From Halostella limicola (GTDB lineage: Archaea; Halobacteriota; Halobacteria; Halobacteriales; Natronoarchaeaceae), in NCBI RefSeq assembly GCF_003675875.1, contig NZ_RCDI01000002.1, positions 436,786-500,785 on the forward strand: 64,000 bases of DNA. Reading direction: 5' to 3'. Position numbers and translations under genes: made by a program. Positions 42,675 through 50,949 of the stretch are shown piece after piece. Positions within the stretch are counted from its first letter, which is position 1. Each line of letters opens with the position of its first letter. The notes beneath the pieces were generated by a model. It saw only the letters and a list, made by a program, of their open reading frames with translations, ran no database searches and was not told where the DNA came from.

Positions 42675-43646
42675 ATGAGCACGGACGACACCACCACGGA
42701 CACCGAATCGAAGTGCGGGGCATCGAAGACGGACGCGAGCACCGAAACGAGTAGCGAGTCGAAGTGCGGCGCGAGCGAGAGCGAGGACTCAGGCTCCTCG
42801 TCCGCGTGCGGGGCCTCATCCACCTCGGACGAGGAGGAGGAAGTCGGTGCGACGGTCGACGACTTCGACGCGGACCCCGGTCGCCTCGTCGCGGTCGGTC
42901 TCGGCCCGGGCCAACCCGAGGGGATGACCTCGCGCGCGAAGGCGGCCCTCTCCGAGGCCGAGCACATCGTCGGCTACACGACCTACGTCGACCTCGTGCC
43001 CGACGAGATCACCGACGACGCGGAGGACGTCTACTCGACGCCGATGTGTGGCGAGGTGTCGCGCACGGAGGAGGCCATCGACCGCGCGCTGGCCGGCAAC
43101 GACGTGGCGATCATCGGCAGCGGCGACCCGAACGTCTACGCGCTGGCCGGCCTCGCGCTGGAAATCGTCGAGTCGAAGGGCGCGACCGCGTCGATGCTCG
43201 GCTTCGAGGTGGTGCCCGGCGTCCCCGCCGCGCAGTCCTGCGCGGCCCGCGTCGGCGCGCCGCTGGTCAACGACACCGTCTCGATCTCGCTGTCGGACCA
43301 CCTGACGGACATGCCGACCATCGAGTCGCGCCTCCACGCCGTCGCGAAGGAGGGGTTCACCATCGCCATCTACAACCCGTGGAGCCGCAAGCGCCGGGAG
43401 AACTTCGAGAAGTGCTGCGAGATCCTCACGGAGCACCGCGACGCGGACACCCCGGTCGGCATCGTCCACGCCGCGGGGCGCGACGACGAGGAGGTCGAGA
43501 TCACCACACTCGGCGAACTCGAAGAGTTGGCCGAGACGGACCTCATCGACATGACGACCACCATCCTCGTCGGCAACGAGGACACCTACGAGTGGGACGG
43601 GCGGATGGTCACCCCGCGCGGCTACGAGACCAAGTACGAGTACTGA
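42675..43646 (+). CDS. cbiH: Cobalt-precorrin-3 C17-methyltransferase CbiH/CobJ, copy 2
   Basis: A 323-residue paralogue of the preceding gene (3 bp gap). VAVGLGPGQPEGMTSRAKAAL, IGSGDPNVYALAGLA, VPGVPAAQSCAARVGAPLVNDTVSISLSDHL, YNPWSRKRRENF and VTPRGYETKYEY match canonical CbiH closely. The first 58 residues are an acidic, Ser/Thr-rich tail with three CGAS motifs (Cys14, Cys31, Cys45), not seen in bacterial CbiH. The canonical substrate loop suggests that copy 2 carries the standard ring-contraction activity (inference). Confidence 0.93.
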   Translation: MSTDDTTTDTESKCGASKTDASTETSSESKCGASESEDSGSSSACGASSTSDEEEEVGATVDDFDADPGRLVAVGLGPGQPEGMTSRAKAALSEAEHIVGYTTYVDLVPDEITDDAEDVYSTPMCGEVSRTEEAIDRALAGNDVAIIGSGDPNVYALAGLALEIVESKGATASMLGFEVVPGVPAAQSCAARVGAPLVNDTVSISLSDHLTDMPTIESRLHAVAKEGFTIAIYNPWSRKRRENFEKCCEILTEHRDADTPVGIVHAAGRDDEEVEITTLGELEELAETDLIDMTTTILVGNEDTYEWDGRMVTPRGYETKYEY

Positions 43647-43647
43647 G

Positions 43648-43914
43648 ATGTACCGAGTCACTATCGACAAGGACGCCTGCGACGGCATCTTCGCCTGCCT
43701 GACGCGGGACCCGCGGTTCGTCGAGGACGACGACGACGGCCTCGCGACCGTGGACCCCGCGGCCGACCCAGTTCCACCCGCTGGGTCCGACGACGGTCGG
43801 ATCCGGGAGGAAGACGGCAAGATAGTCGCGGAGTTCGACGACGACCGCGCCGACGAGGCCCGCGAGGCCGCCGCGGCGTGCCCGCCGAACGCGATCACGG
43901 TGGAAGATATCTAA
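43648..43914 (+). CDS. Small ferredoxin-like protein of the cobalamin operon
   Basis: An 88-residue protein. The N-terminus MYRVTIDKDACDGIFACLTRDPRF and C-terminus AAACPPNAITVEDI mirror single-cluster (Fer4_13-type) ferredoxins, in which cysteines of the CxxxxxC segment and the CP tail bind an Fe-S cluster. Only three cysteines are visible, so a [3Fe-4S] or an incomplete [4Fe-4S] cluster is expected. It starts 1 bp after cbiH copy 2 and its stop touches the next start (TAATG), so it is a committed operon member. It may donate electrons in a reductive corrin step, filling a role for which no reductase (CbiJ) is seen. Confidence 0.82.
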   Translation: MYRVTIDKDACDGIFACLTRDPRFVEDDDDGLATVDPAADPVPPAGSDDGRIREEDGKIVAEFDDDRADEAREAAAACPPNAITVEDI

Positions 43915-44570
43915 TGTCACTGAGCATCGGCAAGCCCGACGACATGCTCGCGGCCCACCCCGAGACGGCGTACTTCTGGGGACGGGTCGCGGCCGACGGC
44001 GACCTCGAATCGGACTGCGTGACCGTGCGGACCAACGACGAGACCGCGGCCCGCCGCCTCGCCGCGATCGCCGGCGCGGAGCAGGTCGACCGCCGGATCC
44101 TCGAGCGCGAGTACGCCCACGACACGTCGATCACCCGCACCGAGGACGAGTACGCGGTACAGGTGTTCGGCGATCTGGCGGACCGCGCCGGCGCGGCGCT
44201 GGGCCTGCCGGTCGACGGCGAGCCCGGCGGCTACCGCTTCGGCGCGTTCGCGGACCACGACCGACAGCTCCTGCGCGGCCTGCTCGAAGGCTGCGGGACG
44301 GTGTGTTTCAAGTCCGACGACGGGGCGGTGGGAGTGTCGTTCATCCACGAGGACCGCCGCCTGCTGGAGACGGTCCAGTCGCTGCTCGACGACGCGCCGG
44401 TGGACGCGCCGTACGGCGACCCGGCGGAGGCGTCGTCGGGCCACTGGTTCGGCGTGGACGACGACGCCGTCCCCGACCTCGGCCCGTGGCTGTACGACGG
44501 CAGCGAGGAGACCGGGCTGTTCGCACCGAGTCGGCGGCGGAAACTCCGGCGGAGCCTCGACCGGCTATGA
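43914..44570 (+). CDS. LAGLIDADG-like protein inside the cobalamin operon
   Basis: A 218-residue protein described in haloarchaea only as a cobalamin operon protein. Two halves look like LAGLIDADG-type units: AYFWGRVAADGDL at about 20-32 followed by VRTNDETAARRLAAIAG, and RQLLRGLLEGCGTVCFKS at about 117-134 followed by FIHEDRRLLETVQSLL. The helix-ending acidic residues are kept as D (AADG) in the first copy and as E-G-C in the second, so nuclease activity is probably lost. ATG overlaps the previous stop, and its own TGA overlaps the cbiX start. Likely a domesticated domain with a new role in cobalamin synthesis or regulation (inference). Confidence 0.75.
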   Translation: MSLSIGKPDDMLAAHPETAYFWGRVAADGDLESDCVTVRTNDETAARRLAAIAGAEQVDRRILEREYAHDTSITRTEDEYAVQVFGDLADRAGAALGLPVDGEPGGYRFGAFADHDRQLLRGLLEGCGTVCFKSDDGAVGVSFIHEDRRLLETVQSLLDDAPVDAPYGDPAEASSGHWFGVDDDAVPDLGPWLYDGSEETGLFAPSRRRKLRRSLDRL

Positions 44571-45790
44571 GCCGGACGACCGACGCGGCTGGCGGGTTCG
44601 ACGACGAGGCCGTCCTGCTCGTCGGGCACGGCTCCCGCCGCGAGAAGTCGAACGAGCAGGTCCGAGAACTCGCGGTCGACCTGGAGGGCCGGCTCGGAAT
44701 TCCCGTCGACGCCGGCTTCCTCGAACTCGCGGAGCCAGCGATCCCGGACGCCATCGCGGGGCTCGCGCCCGCGGTCTCGGAGATCACGGTCGTCCAGCTG
44801 TCGCTGTTCGCCGCCAGCCACGTGAAAAACGACGTGCCGCTGGCGGTCGAGCAGGCGCGCGCCGACCACCCGGGGCTGACGCTGAACAACGGGGCGCACC
44901 TCGGTATCCACCCCGCCATCGTCGACCTGCTCGACGACCGGGCGGCCGCCGTCGAGCGCGAGCTGGGCGTCGACCGGACGGAGGACGACGTGGCGGTCGT
45001 GCTGTGCGCCCGCGGGTCCTCGGACCCGGACGCCAACGCGGACGTCCACAAGCTGGCCCGCCTGCTGTACGAGGGCCGGGAGTTCTCCCGCGTCGAGGCG
45101 TCCTTTATCGGCGTCACGGACCCGCTGCTCGACGACACGCTACACGCCGTCGCCAAACACCGCCCCGCCGCCGTCGTCGTCGTGCCGTACATGCTCGGCG
45201 ACGGCGTGCTGACGGGGCGCATCCGCGACGGCGCGAGCGAGTTCGACGCGGAGTACCCGTACGTGGACGCCGCCTGCGGCGACCCGCTCGGCACCGATTC
45301 CCGCCTGCTCGACGTGCTCGGCGACCGCTGGCAGGAGGCCAGGACGGGCAGCGTCGAGATGTCCTGCGACACCTGCAAGTACAAGGTGGAACTGGACGGC
45401 TACGAGGAGGACCAGGGCGGCGCGCGGGCGATGCTCCGCGCGCTGACCCACCAGGAGGCCCACGCCGACCGGGAGGACGTCGACGACGACCCGCACGTCC
45501 ACGACGCGCCGGAGAAACACGTCGCGGTCTGCACGAACCAGACCTGCGCCGCCGACGGGTCGGCGGCCGTCCTCGAGCGCCTGCGGCAGGCCGCCCGCGA
45601 CTCCGAGGCGTGCGACGCCCGCATCACGCGGTCGTCCTGCCTCGGCCGCTGCGGCGACGGCCCGATGGTCGCCGTCTACCCCGACGGCGTCTGGTACGGC
45701 GGCGTCGCCGAGGACGACGCCGAGCGCATCGTCTCGTCCCACCTCGACCGGGACCGAATCGTCAGCGACATCGTCGACCAGACCCTGTAA
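44567..45790 (+). CDS. cbiX: CbiX cobaltochelatase fused to a [2Fe-2S] ferredoxin-like domain
   Basis: A 407-residue protein. Residues 1-255 are a two-repeat CbiX (sirohydrochlorin cobalt chelatase) with metal-binding His21 in LLVGHGSRRE and His85 in FAASHVKNDVP. Then comes a CDTC pair (SCDTCKYKVE) and, from about 320 to 405, a thioredoxin-like [2Fe-2S] domain with cysteines in CTNQTC and SSCLGRCGDG and the VYPDGVWYGGV strand, as in CbiW. The Fe-S domain may regulate or supply redox to insertion of Co2+. ATGA overlap with the LAGLIDADG-like gene. Bacterial relatives often carry a C-terminal Fe-S centre too. Confidence 0.92.
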   Translation: MSRTTDAAGGFDDEAVLLVGHGSRREKSNEQVRELAVDLEGRLGIPVDAGFLELAEPAIPDAIAGLAPAVSEITVVQLSLFAASHVKNDVPLAVEQARADHPGLTLNNGAHLGIHPAIVDLLDDRAAAVERELGVDRTEDDVAVVLCARGSSDPDANADVHKLARLLYEGREFSRVEASFIGVTDPLLDDTLHAVAKHRPAAVVVVPYMLGDGVLTGRIRDGASEFDAEYPYVDAACGDPLGTDSRLLDVLGDRWQEARTGSVEMSCDTCKYKVELDGYEEDQGGARAMLRALTHQEAHADREDVDDDPHVHDAPEKHVAVCTNQTCAADGSAAVLERLRQAARDSEACDARITRSSCLGRCGDGPMVAVYPDGVWYGGVAEDDAERIVSSHLDRDRIVSDIVDQTL

Positions 45791-45796
45791 CCGACC

Positions 45797-46168
45797 ATGA
45801 CCTGTCACGAACTCGAAGCCCTACGGCTCGGACTGATGAACGTCCTCGGTACCGAGGGCCGAAGCGCCCGCGAACACGCGGAGAAGGAACTCGAAGGGGA
45901 GCTGACGGGGCCCATCGAGGGCCTCGCGAACGCCGGTTCCCTCTCGGAGATCGAGCGCCACCTCGACGCGGCGCTCGTCGACCTGGAGGAGGAAGTCGCC
46001 GAGGCCGACCGCGACAGCCAGAAGTACGACTACCTCCGGGGCCGCCTCGTCGCCGTCCGCGACGCGGAGCGGGCGGTGTCGCGGATCACCCAGCAGGGCG
46101 AGAGCGTCCTCGACGGCCTCGGGGAGGCTCACGACGTCCTGCACGAGACGTTCCCGACCGATGAGTGA
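45797..46168 (+). CDS. DUF3209 family protein
   Basis: A 123-residue helical protein starting MTCHELEALRLGLMNVLG. DUF3209 members occur mainly in haloarchaeal and some actinobacterial cobalamin clusters, always near cbiX or cobN, but no function is known. A Cys-His pair sits at the N-terminus (TCHELE). The gene follows cbiX by 6 bp and overlaps the next gene by 8 bp, so it is part of operon 2. Confidence 0.88.
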   Translation: MTCHELEALRLGLMNVLGTEGRSAREHAEKELEGELTGPIEGLANAGSLSEIERHLDAALVDLEEEVAEADRDSQKYDYLRGRLVAVRDAERAVSRITQQGESVLDGLGEAHDVLHETFPTDE

Positions 46169-47429
46169 CGCGCGAGCGCCCGACGCGCCGCCCGCGGACG
46201 GCTGGACGAGCGTCCCCCTCGGCGACGTGCCCGCAGCGGGGTCACGCCACCGGGGCCGCCGGTCCAGCGTCCTGCTGACCGACGGCCTGGTCGTCGCCGG
46301 CACCGCCGACGGCGAGGTCCGCGCGTTCGACCGGGAGACGCTGGACCGGCAATGGACCGCGGAGTGCGAGGGCAAGCCGGTGAGCCTGGCGGCGCTCGGC
46401 GGGGACGCGGACGGGGCGTCCGTCGTCGTCGGCGAGCGCGGCCCGACCGGCGCCGTCACCGCTCTCGACGCGGCCGACGGCGACGTCCGGTGGCGCTACG
46501 GGACGGCCGCCGACGTCGGCGGCCCGCAGAAGGAGACGCGGTTCTTCTACCCCTTCGTCGCCGATATCGCGACCGACGGCGACCGGGCGTACGTCGCCAG
46601 TCGGCGGTACGAGCGAGACGGGAACGACTCGGGCCCGGACCGCGTCTTCGAGAGCGTCGTCTACGCGTTCGAGCGCGACGGGTCCGTCGCGTGGACGTTC
46701 GAGACGGACGCCTCCCCCATCGCGCTCGACCGGCGCGACGACCGCCTCGCGGTCGCGTTCAACCGCTGCCTCGACGACCACCAGCACGGACTGGTCGTCC
46801 TCGACGCGGGGAGCGGCGACCCCCTCGTCGACTGGGACCCCGGAACCGAGGGGCAGCGCCGCTGCGGCGACGTGTCCCTGCTCGCGGACGGCGTCGCCGT
46901 CACCAGCCACGGCGACTACCGCGGCTACGTCCTCGACCGCGACGGAGGTGTCCGCTGGCGCGTCGACCTCGCGACGCCGGTCGACGAGGGCGGCGAGACG
47001 GTCTACGCCTACCCCAACCACGTCCACGCGACGGAGGCGGGCGTCGTCTTCGTCACGGGCAACACCTACCCGGAAGAGGGCCGCGAGACTGATGCTCGCC
47101 ACCCCAGCGAGCACACTGCCTTCGGCTACTCGCCCGGCGGCGACCGCCGCTGGACCGACGACGTGGGCGGCTTTGTCACCGACCTCGGTGCGGACGGCGA
47201 CCTCGTTGCCGCGCCAGGCGCGCAGAACTTCCGGGAGCGCGACCCCGACGACCACGCGCTGCGCGCGTACGACGTGAACGAGGGCCGTCGCGAACTCCTC
47301 GACGCCGGCGGCGTCGTCACCGCAGCGGCGCTCGACGGGGGCGTCGCAGCGGCTATCGAGGAACCCGTCGAGTACCACGACGATGGCGAGCGCCGCGGTG
47401 CACACCGTCTGCACGTCGGCCGGATCTGA
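46161..47429 (+). CDS. PQQ-like beta-propeller protein
   Basis: A 422-residue protein without signal peptide. Repeats of the PQQ/outer-membrane-BamB type are visible (LVVAGTADGEVRAFDRETLDRQW, SVVVGERGPTGAVTALDAADGDVRWRYG, VVYAFERDGSVAWTFE, YVLDRDGGVRWRVD), making a seven- or eight-bladed propeller. The operon end position suggests a link to cobalamin, for example as a scaffold, but there is no proof. It overlaps the DUF3209 gene by 8 bp. Convergent with the chemoreceptor, 13 bp between stops. Confidence 0.85.
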   Translation: MSDARAPDAPPADGWTSVPLGDVPAAGSRHRGRRSSVLLTDGLVVAGTADGEVRAFDRETLDRQWTAECEGKPVSLAALGGDADGASVVVGERGPTGAVTALDAADGDVRWRYGTAADVGGPQKETRFFYPFVADIATDGDRAYVASRRYERDGNDSGPDRVFESVVYAFERDGSVAWTFETDASPIALDRRDDRLAVAFNRCLDDHQHGLVVLDAGSGDPLVDWDPGTEGQRRCGDVSLLADGVAVTSHGDYRGYVLDRDGGVRWRVDLATPVDEGGETVYAYPNHVHATEAGVVFVTGNTYPEEGRETDARHPSEHTAFGYSPGGDRRWTDDVGGFVTDLGADGDLVAAPGAQNFRERDPDDHALRAYDVNEGRRELLDAGGVVTAAALDGGVAAAIEEPVEYHDDGERRGAHRLHVGRI

Positions 47430-47442
47430 GTCGCTCCGCCGC

Positions 47443-49824
47443 TCATTCTCCGGGGTCGAGCATCTCCTCGAACGACCAGTCCTTGCTGTCCGGATCGAGG
47501 AGCCCCTCGTCCCCGCCGCCGAACGGCCCCTCGTCGAACGGTCCGTCACCGCCGCCGAGCGGTCCGTCGTCCGGGACGCCGCCGTCCGCGTCCGTCTCGA
47601 AGTCGTCGAGCATCTCGCTCAGCCGCCGGGCCCGGCCGCCGAGAGTGGCCGCGGAGAGCGACACGTCCGCCAGCGCGGTGGTCTGACGCTCCGCTGCCGC
47701 GGCGACGGTCGCGGACTCCTCGGTCGCGGACTCGCTGACCGCGGCCGCCTCGTCGGCGAGGTCGACCGCCTGGTCGATCGACGCCGCCTGCTCGCAGGTC
47801 GTCTCGCTGATCCGCTGGACGCCGCGGTTCGTCACCTGCGCGTGGTCCGCGATCTCGCTCAGGGCCGCCGCGGCGTCCTCGACGGTGTCGGCGTGCTCCG
47901 AGACTCGCTCGCGCGTCTCGCGCACCGCCTCCGCAGTCCGGCCGGTCTGGCACTGCAGCCGGGTGACGCGGCTCTCGACGTCCCGCGTGACCTCCCGGCT
48001 CCGCTCGGCGAGGTCGTCCACCTGACGGGCGACCGCGGCGAACCCCTCGATCGACTCGTCCGCGCGGGCGGCCTCGATGTCGGCGTTCATCGCCAGCACG
48101 TTCGTCCGGTCGGCCACGTCGACCATTGTCTCGACGAGGTCGTCGATCCGCTCGATCTCGGCTTCGAGACGCTCGAACTCGGCGGCGGTCTCCTCGGACT
48201 CGGCCTCGATCCGCCGCATGCCGTCGACCGCCGCCCGGGCGGCTTCCCGCCCCTCGCGGCCCGTCTCGGCGCTCCGCTCCGCAAGCTCGGCCACCTGCAC
48301 TGACGTCGCGGCGACGTCCTCGATAGTGGTCGACAGGTCGTCCATCTCCCTCGTGACGGACCGGAGCAGGTCGTGCTGTCGGTCCGCCCCGTCGGCGATC
48401 TCGCCGATCGACTCGCCGACCTGCTCGCTCGCGTCGCTGACCTCCTCCGCGCTGGCGGTGACCCGCTCGCTCGCCTCGCCGACCTCCTCCGCGAACGCCG
48501 AGAGCCGGGCCGCCGTCCCTTCCAGTTCCGCGATCATGTCGTTGAACTCGCGGGCGATCTCGGCCATCGCCTCGTTCTCCCCGTCGGGGTCCATCCGCTG
48601 TGTGAGGTCGCCCTCGGCGCACCGCTGCATGACCGCGCTGTACTCGTCGGCTTTCGCCTCCAGGCGTCGGTTCGTCGTCTCGGCGTCGCGGATCCGCGCC
48701 TGCAGCGAGTCGCGCATGCTCGCGAAGCCCGCGTAGAGGCGGCCGATCTCGTCCTGCCGGCGCGTCCCGAGGTCGACATCGAGATCGCCCGACTCCATCC
48801 GCCGGGCCTTCCGCCGGAGCCGCGACAGCGGGACGATCGTCTGGCACCCGAGGACGACGCCGACGAGGAGCAGCGACCCCAGGCCGCCGGCCACGATCGT
48901 CAGGACGCTCTTGGCGACGCCGTCTCGCACCGCGTACGCACGGTCCTTGTCGACGGCGGCGATCGCCACCCAGTCGGTCCCCCGGATCCGGGCGTACGCG
49001 AGCAGGTGCGTGCTGGTCTCCCGGAGGGACATGTTTCCGTGCCGATGCTCCCGGTCGCGGTCGCCCTCGTCGAGGAGCGCTCGGACGTGGGCCCGCGTGT
49101 CGCCCGGCGCCTCCGCGTCAGAGTTGTTGCTCGTCAGCACCGTCTCTCCCTCGGTGTCGACGATCCACGTCATCTGCGTCGACTTCGGCTGGTGGAGGTC
49201 GTCGAGTCGGTGGTAGAACCCGCCGACGACGACGACCATCCGGTCGCGCTCCGGCACCGACGAGGCGAACGCGACGACCTCGTGGTCGTGCAACACCGGC
49301 GACCAGTACGATGAGTCGGTCATCCGGACCTCGTCGCTCCCGTTCGGGGCCAGTTCGGTCCACGGCATCGCCACCGCAGACAGGGATTCCCCCTCCAGCG
49401 ACGGCGCCGTGCTCGCGGCGACGGTGTCGTTCGCGGTGTCGACGTAGTGGACCGCCTTGACGGGGCCCGAACTCTCCGTCCGCCGTTCGAGGCGCTCGCG
49501 GACCGCCTCGGCGTCGCCGTCGCGGAGCGCGTCCGCGCAGGAGAGCGCCTGCGTCTGCCCGCGCATGTTCCGTATCCACTCGCTCACCGCGTCCGACTGG
49601 AGGTGTGCGGTGGACCGCAACTGGGTCTGCGCGTCCGCCTCGACGGTGTCGCGCGCCTCGACGTAGTTGATCGCTCCGACCGCTGAGATGACCAGAACGA
49701 CGACGAGCATCGACGCGACGAACTTCGCGGCGTATCGCCGTTGAACGATGCCGGGAACCAGTACCCGGAGCCGGGTTCCGATGCCGTCGTCGCCGTCGCC
49801 GGTCTCGCGCCCCCGTTTCGACAT
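47443..49824 (-). CDS. Methyl-accepting chemotaxis transducer (Htr)
   Basis: A 793-residue receptor. TM1 is at about 35-55, an extracytoplasmic Cache-like sensor spans 60-300 (AVHYVDTANDTVAAS, TQMTWIVDTEGETVLTS), TM2 is at 305-330, followed by HAMP domains (331-385 and a second near 420-480), and the signalling coiled coil with tip DVADRTNVLAMNADIEAARA. The C-terminus is a Gly/Asp-rich linker ending DWSFEEMLDPGE. It sits between two cobalamin units, but no operator dyad is seen before it. Ligand unknown; cobalt or a corrinoid is a guess based only on position. Confidence 0.93.
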   Translation of the reverse strand: MSKRGRETGDGDDGIGTRLRVLVPGIVQRRYAAKFVASMLVVVLVISAVGAINYVEARDTVEADAQTQLRSTAHLQSDAVSEWIRNMRGQTQALSCADALRDGDAEAVRERLERRTESSGPVKAVHYVDTANDTVAASTAPSLEGESLSAVAMPWTELAPNGSDEVRMTDSSYWSPVLHDHEVVAFASSVPERDRMVVVVGGFYHRLDDLHQPKSTQMTWIVDTEGETVLTSNNSDAEAPGDTRAHVRALLDEGDRDREHRHGNMSLRETSTHLLAYARIRGTDWVAIAAVDKDRAYAVRDGVAKSVLTIVAGGLGSLLLVGVVLGCQTIVPLSRLRRKARRMESGDLDVDLGTRRQDEIGRLYAGFASMRDSLQARIRDAETTNRRLEAKADEYSAVMQRCAEGDLTQRMDPDGENEAMAEIAREFNDMIAELEGTAARLSAFAEEVGEASERVTASAEEVSDASEQVGESIGEIADGADRQHDLLRSVTREMDDLSTTIEDVAATSVQVAELAERSAETGREGREAARAAVDGMRRIEAESEETAAEFERLEAEIERIDDLVETMVDVADRTNVLAMNADIEAARADESIEGFAAVARQVDDLAERSREVTRDVESRVTRLQCQTGRTAEAVRETRERVSEHADTVEDAAAALSEIADHAQVTNRGVQRISETTCEQAASIDQAVDLADEAAAVSESATEESATVAAAAERQTTALADVSLSAATLGGRARRLSEMLDDFETDADGGVPDDGPLGGGDGPFDEGPFGGGDEGLLDPDSKDWSFEEMLDPGE

Positions 49825-49910
49825 GCCCCTTCGTTTCTCCCACGCCGTGTTAAATTTATAGAATTATGAAAAAATCATTTTAGGCACAGAATCCCACCGC
49901 GGTCCCCGCG

Positions 49911-50270
49911 TCAGCGGTCGGGGGAGCGCGGTCGGCGCTCGCCGACGCCGAGGCGGTCCGCGTCGGGGCCGAACGCCTCGTCGAGCAGCGCGGGCACCTC
50001 CTCCGGCGTCACGTCCGAGTACCACTCGTTGCGCGGCTGGATCGCTATCGCGGTCCCCGCCGCGCTACAGAGGCCGAGACAGGTGGTCTCTGCGACGTAG
50101 ACGTGCGACCAGAACACGTCGCGCTCGCTGAGCCACGACTGCACCGCGTCGATCACCTCGCGGCCGCCGACGTCCGCGCAGCAGGCGTACTCGGCGTCGC
50201 GGTCGTTCGTGCAGACGAGGACGAGGTCGGTGAACCCCTCCTCGCGGACCTCGTCAGTGCGGCGCCTCAC
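49911..50270 (-). CDS. Thioredoxin-like [2Fe-2S] protein of the cbt operon
   Basis: A 119-residue protein related to the C-terminal domain of the CbiX fusion at 44567. Cluster ligands: CTNDRDAEYACC and ETTCLGLCSAAG, then IAIQPRNEWYSDVTPEEV, the usual strand. It follows cbtA with a 17 bp overlap, so it is co-translated with the probable cobalt transporter. It may deliver electrons to, or sense, the imported metal (inference). The only available start lies inside cbtA. Confidence 0.85.
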   Translation of the reverse strand: MRRRTDEVREEGFTDLVLVCTNDRDAEYACCADVGGREVIDAVQSWLSERDVFWSHVYVAETTCLGLCSAAGTAIAIQPRNEWYSDVTPEEVPALLDEAFGPDADRLGVGERRPRSPDR

Positions 50271-50949
50271 TGGGGATCGTCACGTCGGGGGCGGCAGTGC
50301 GGTCGAGGAACCAGACGTGCGCGGTCGCGAGCGTCGTCCAGAGCAGGACCTGGCCGACGACGACCAGCCCCCGGTACGCCGTCGCCAGCGCGTCCGGGAT
50401 CGGGCCGGACGAGGGCGCGGTCGGCGCAGCGACTCCCGCGACGACGATCAGGCCGAACGGGAGGAGGGCGGCGGCCGCGCGGGCGACCGTGCCCGCGCCC
50501 TCGGTCCGCCGCCAGGCGAGCAGCGAGAGCGCGCAGACCAGCGCGCCGAGCGCCATCATCGCCGCGTACACGGCGAGCCGAGCGTCACTCCCGAACGCGT
50601 ACTCCGCGCCCGGCGCCTGCGGCGGGAGCGCCAGCCACGGCGCGCCGGAGACGGTGACGAACCCGGCGGCCGCGAGCAGGTAGTTCCGCGTGTCGGACGC
50701 GCCCGGCAACGCGGGTTCGAGCAGGTAGTAGACCACCCCGAAGCACGCTCCGAGCAGCAGGCCGAACAGGGCCCCGCCGACGACGCTCGGGGCGGCCGAC
50801 GCGAGGTCGATGCCGGCCCCGTGGCCGTGACCCGCCTCGAACGTCTCGGCGAACGCGATCGCCGGCGTCGCGACGAGCGCGACGAACAGGCCGTACGCGA
50901 CGCCGGCGACCGCGCCCGCGCCGACGCCACGTTTCAGGGCGCCGTACAT
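50254..50949 (-). CDS. cbtA: Cobalt transporter subunit CbtA
   Basis: A 231-residue membrane protein with about six helices. The N-terminal ALKRGVGAGAVAGVAYGLFVALVATP and the histidine-rich loop FEAGHGHGAG are typical of CbtA, a predicted B12-regulated cobalt uptake protein of five or six helices. Works with CbtB. Start ATG 50947-50949 overlaps the cbtB stop by one base. Transport has been predicted from regulon studies in bacteria rather than measured. Confidence 0.92.
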   Translation of the reverse strand: MYGALKRGVGAGAVAGVAYGLFVALVATPAIAFAETFEAGHGHGAGIDLASAAPSVVGGALFGLLLGACFGVVYYLLEPALPGASDTRNYLLAAAGFVTVSGAPWLALPPQAPGAEYAFGSDARLAVYAAMMALGALVCALSLLAWRRTEGAGTVARAAAALLPFGLIVVAGVAAPTAPSSGPIPDALATAYRGLVVVGQVLLWTTLATAHVWFLDRTAAPDVTIPSEAPH

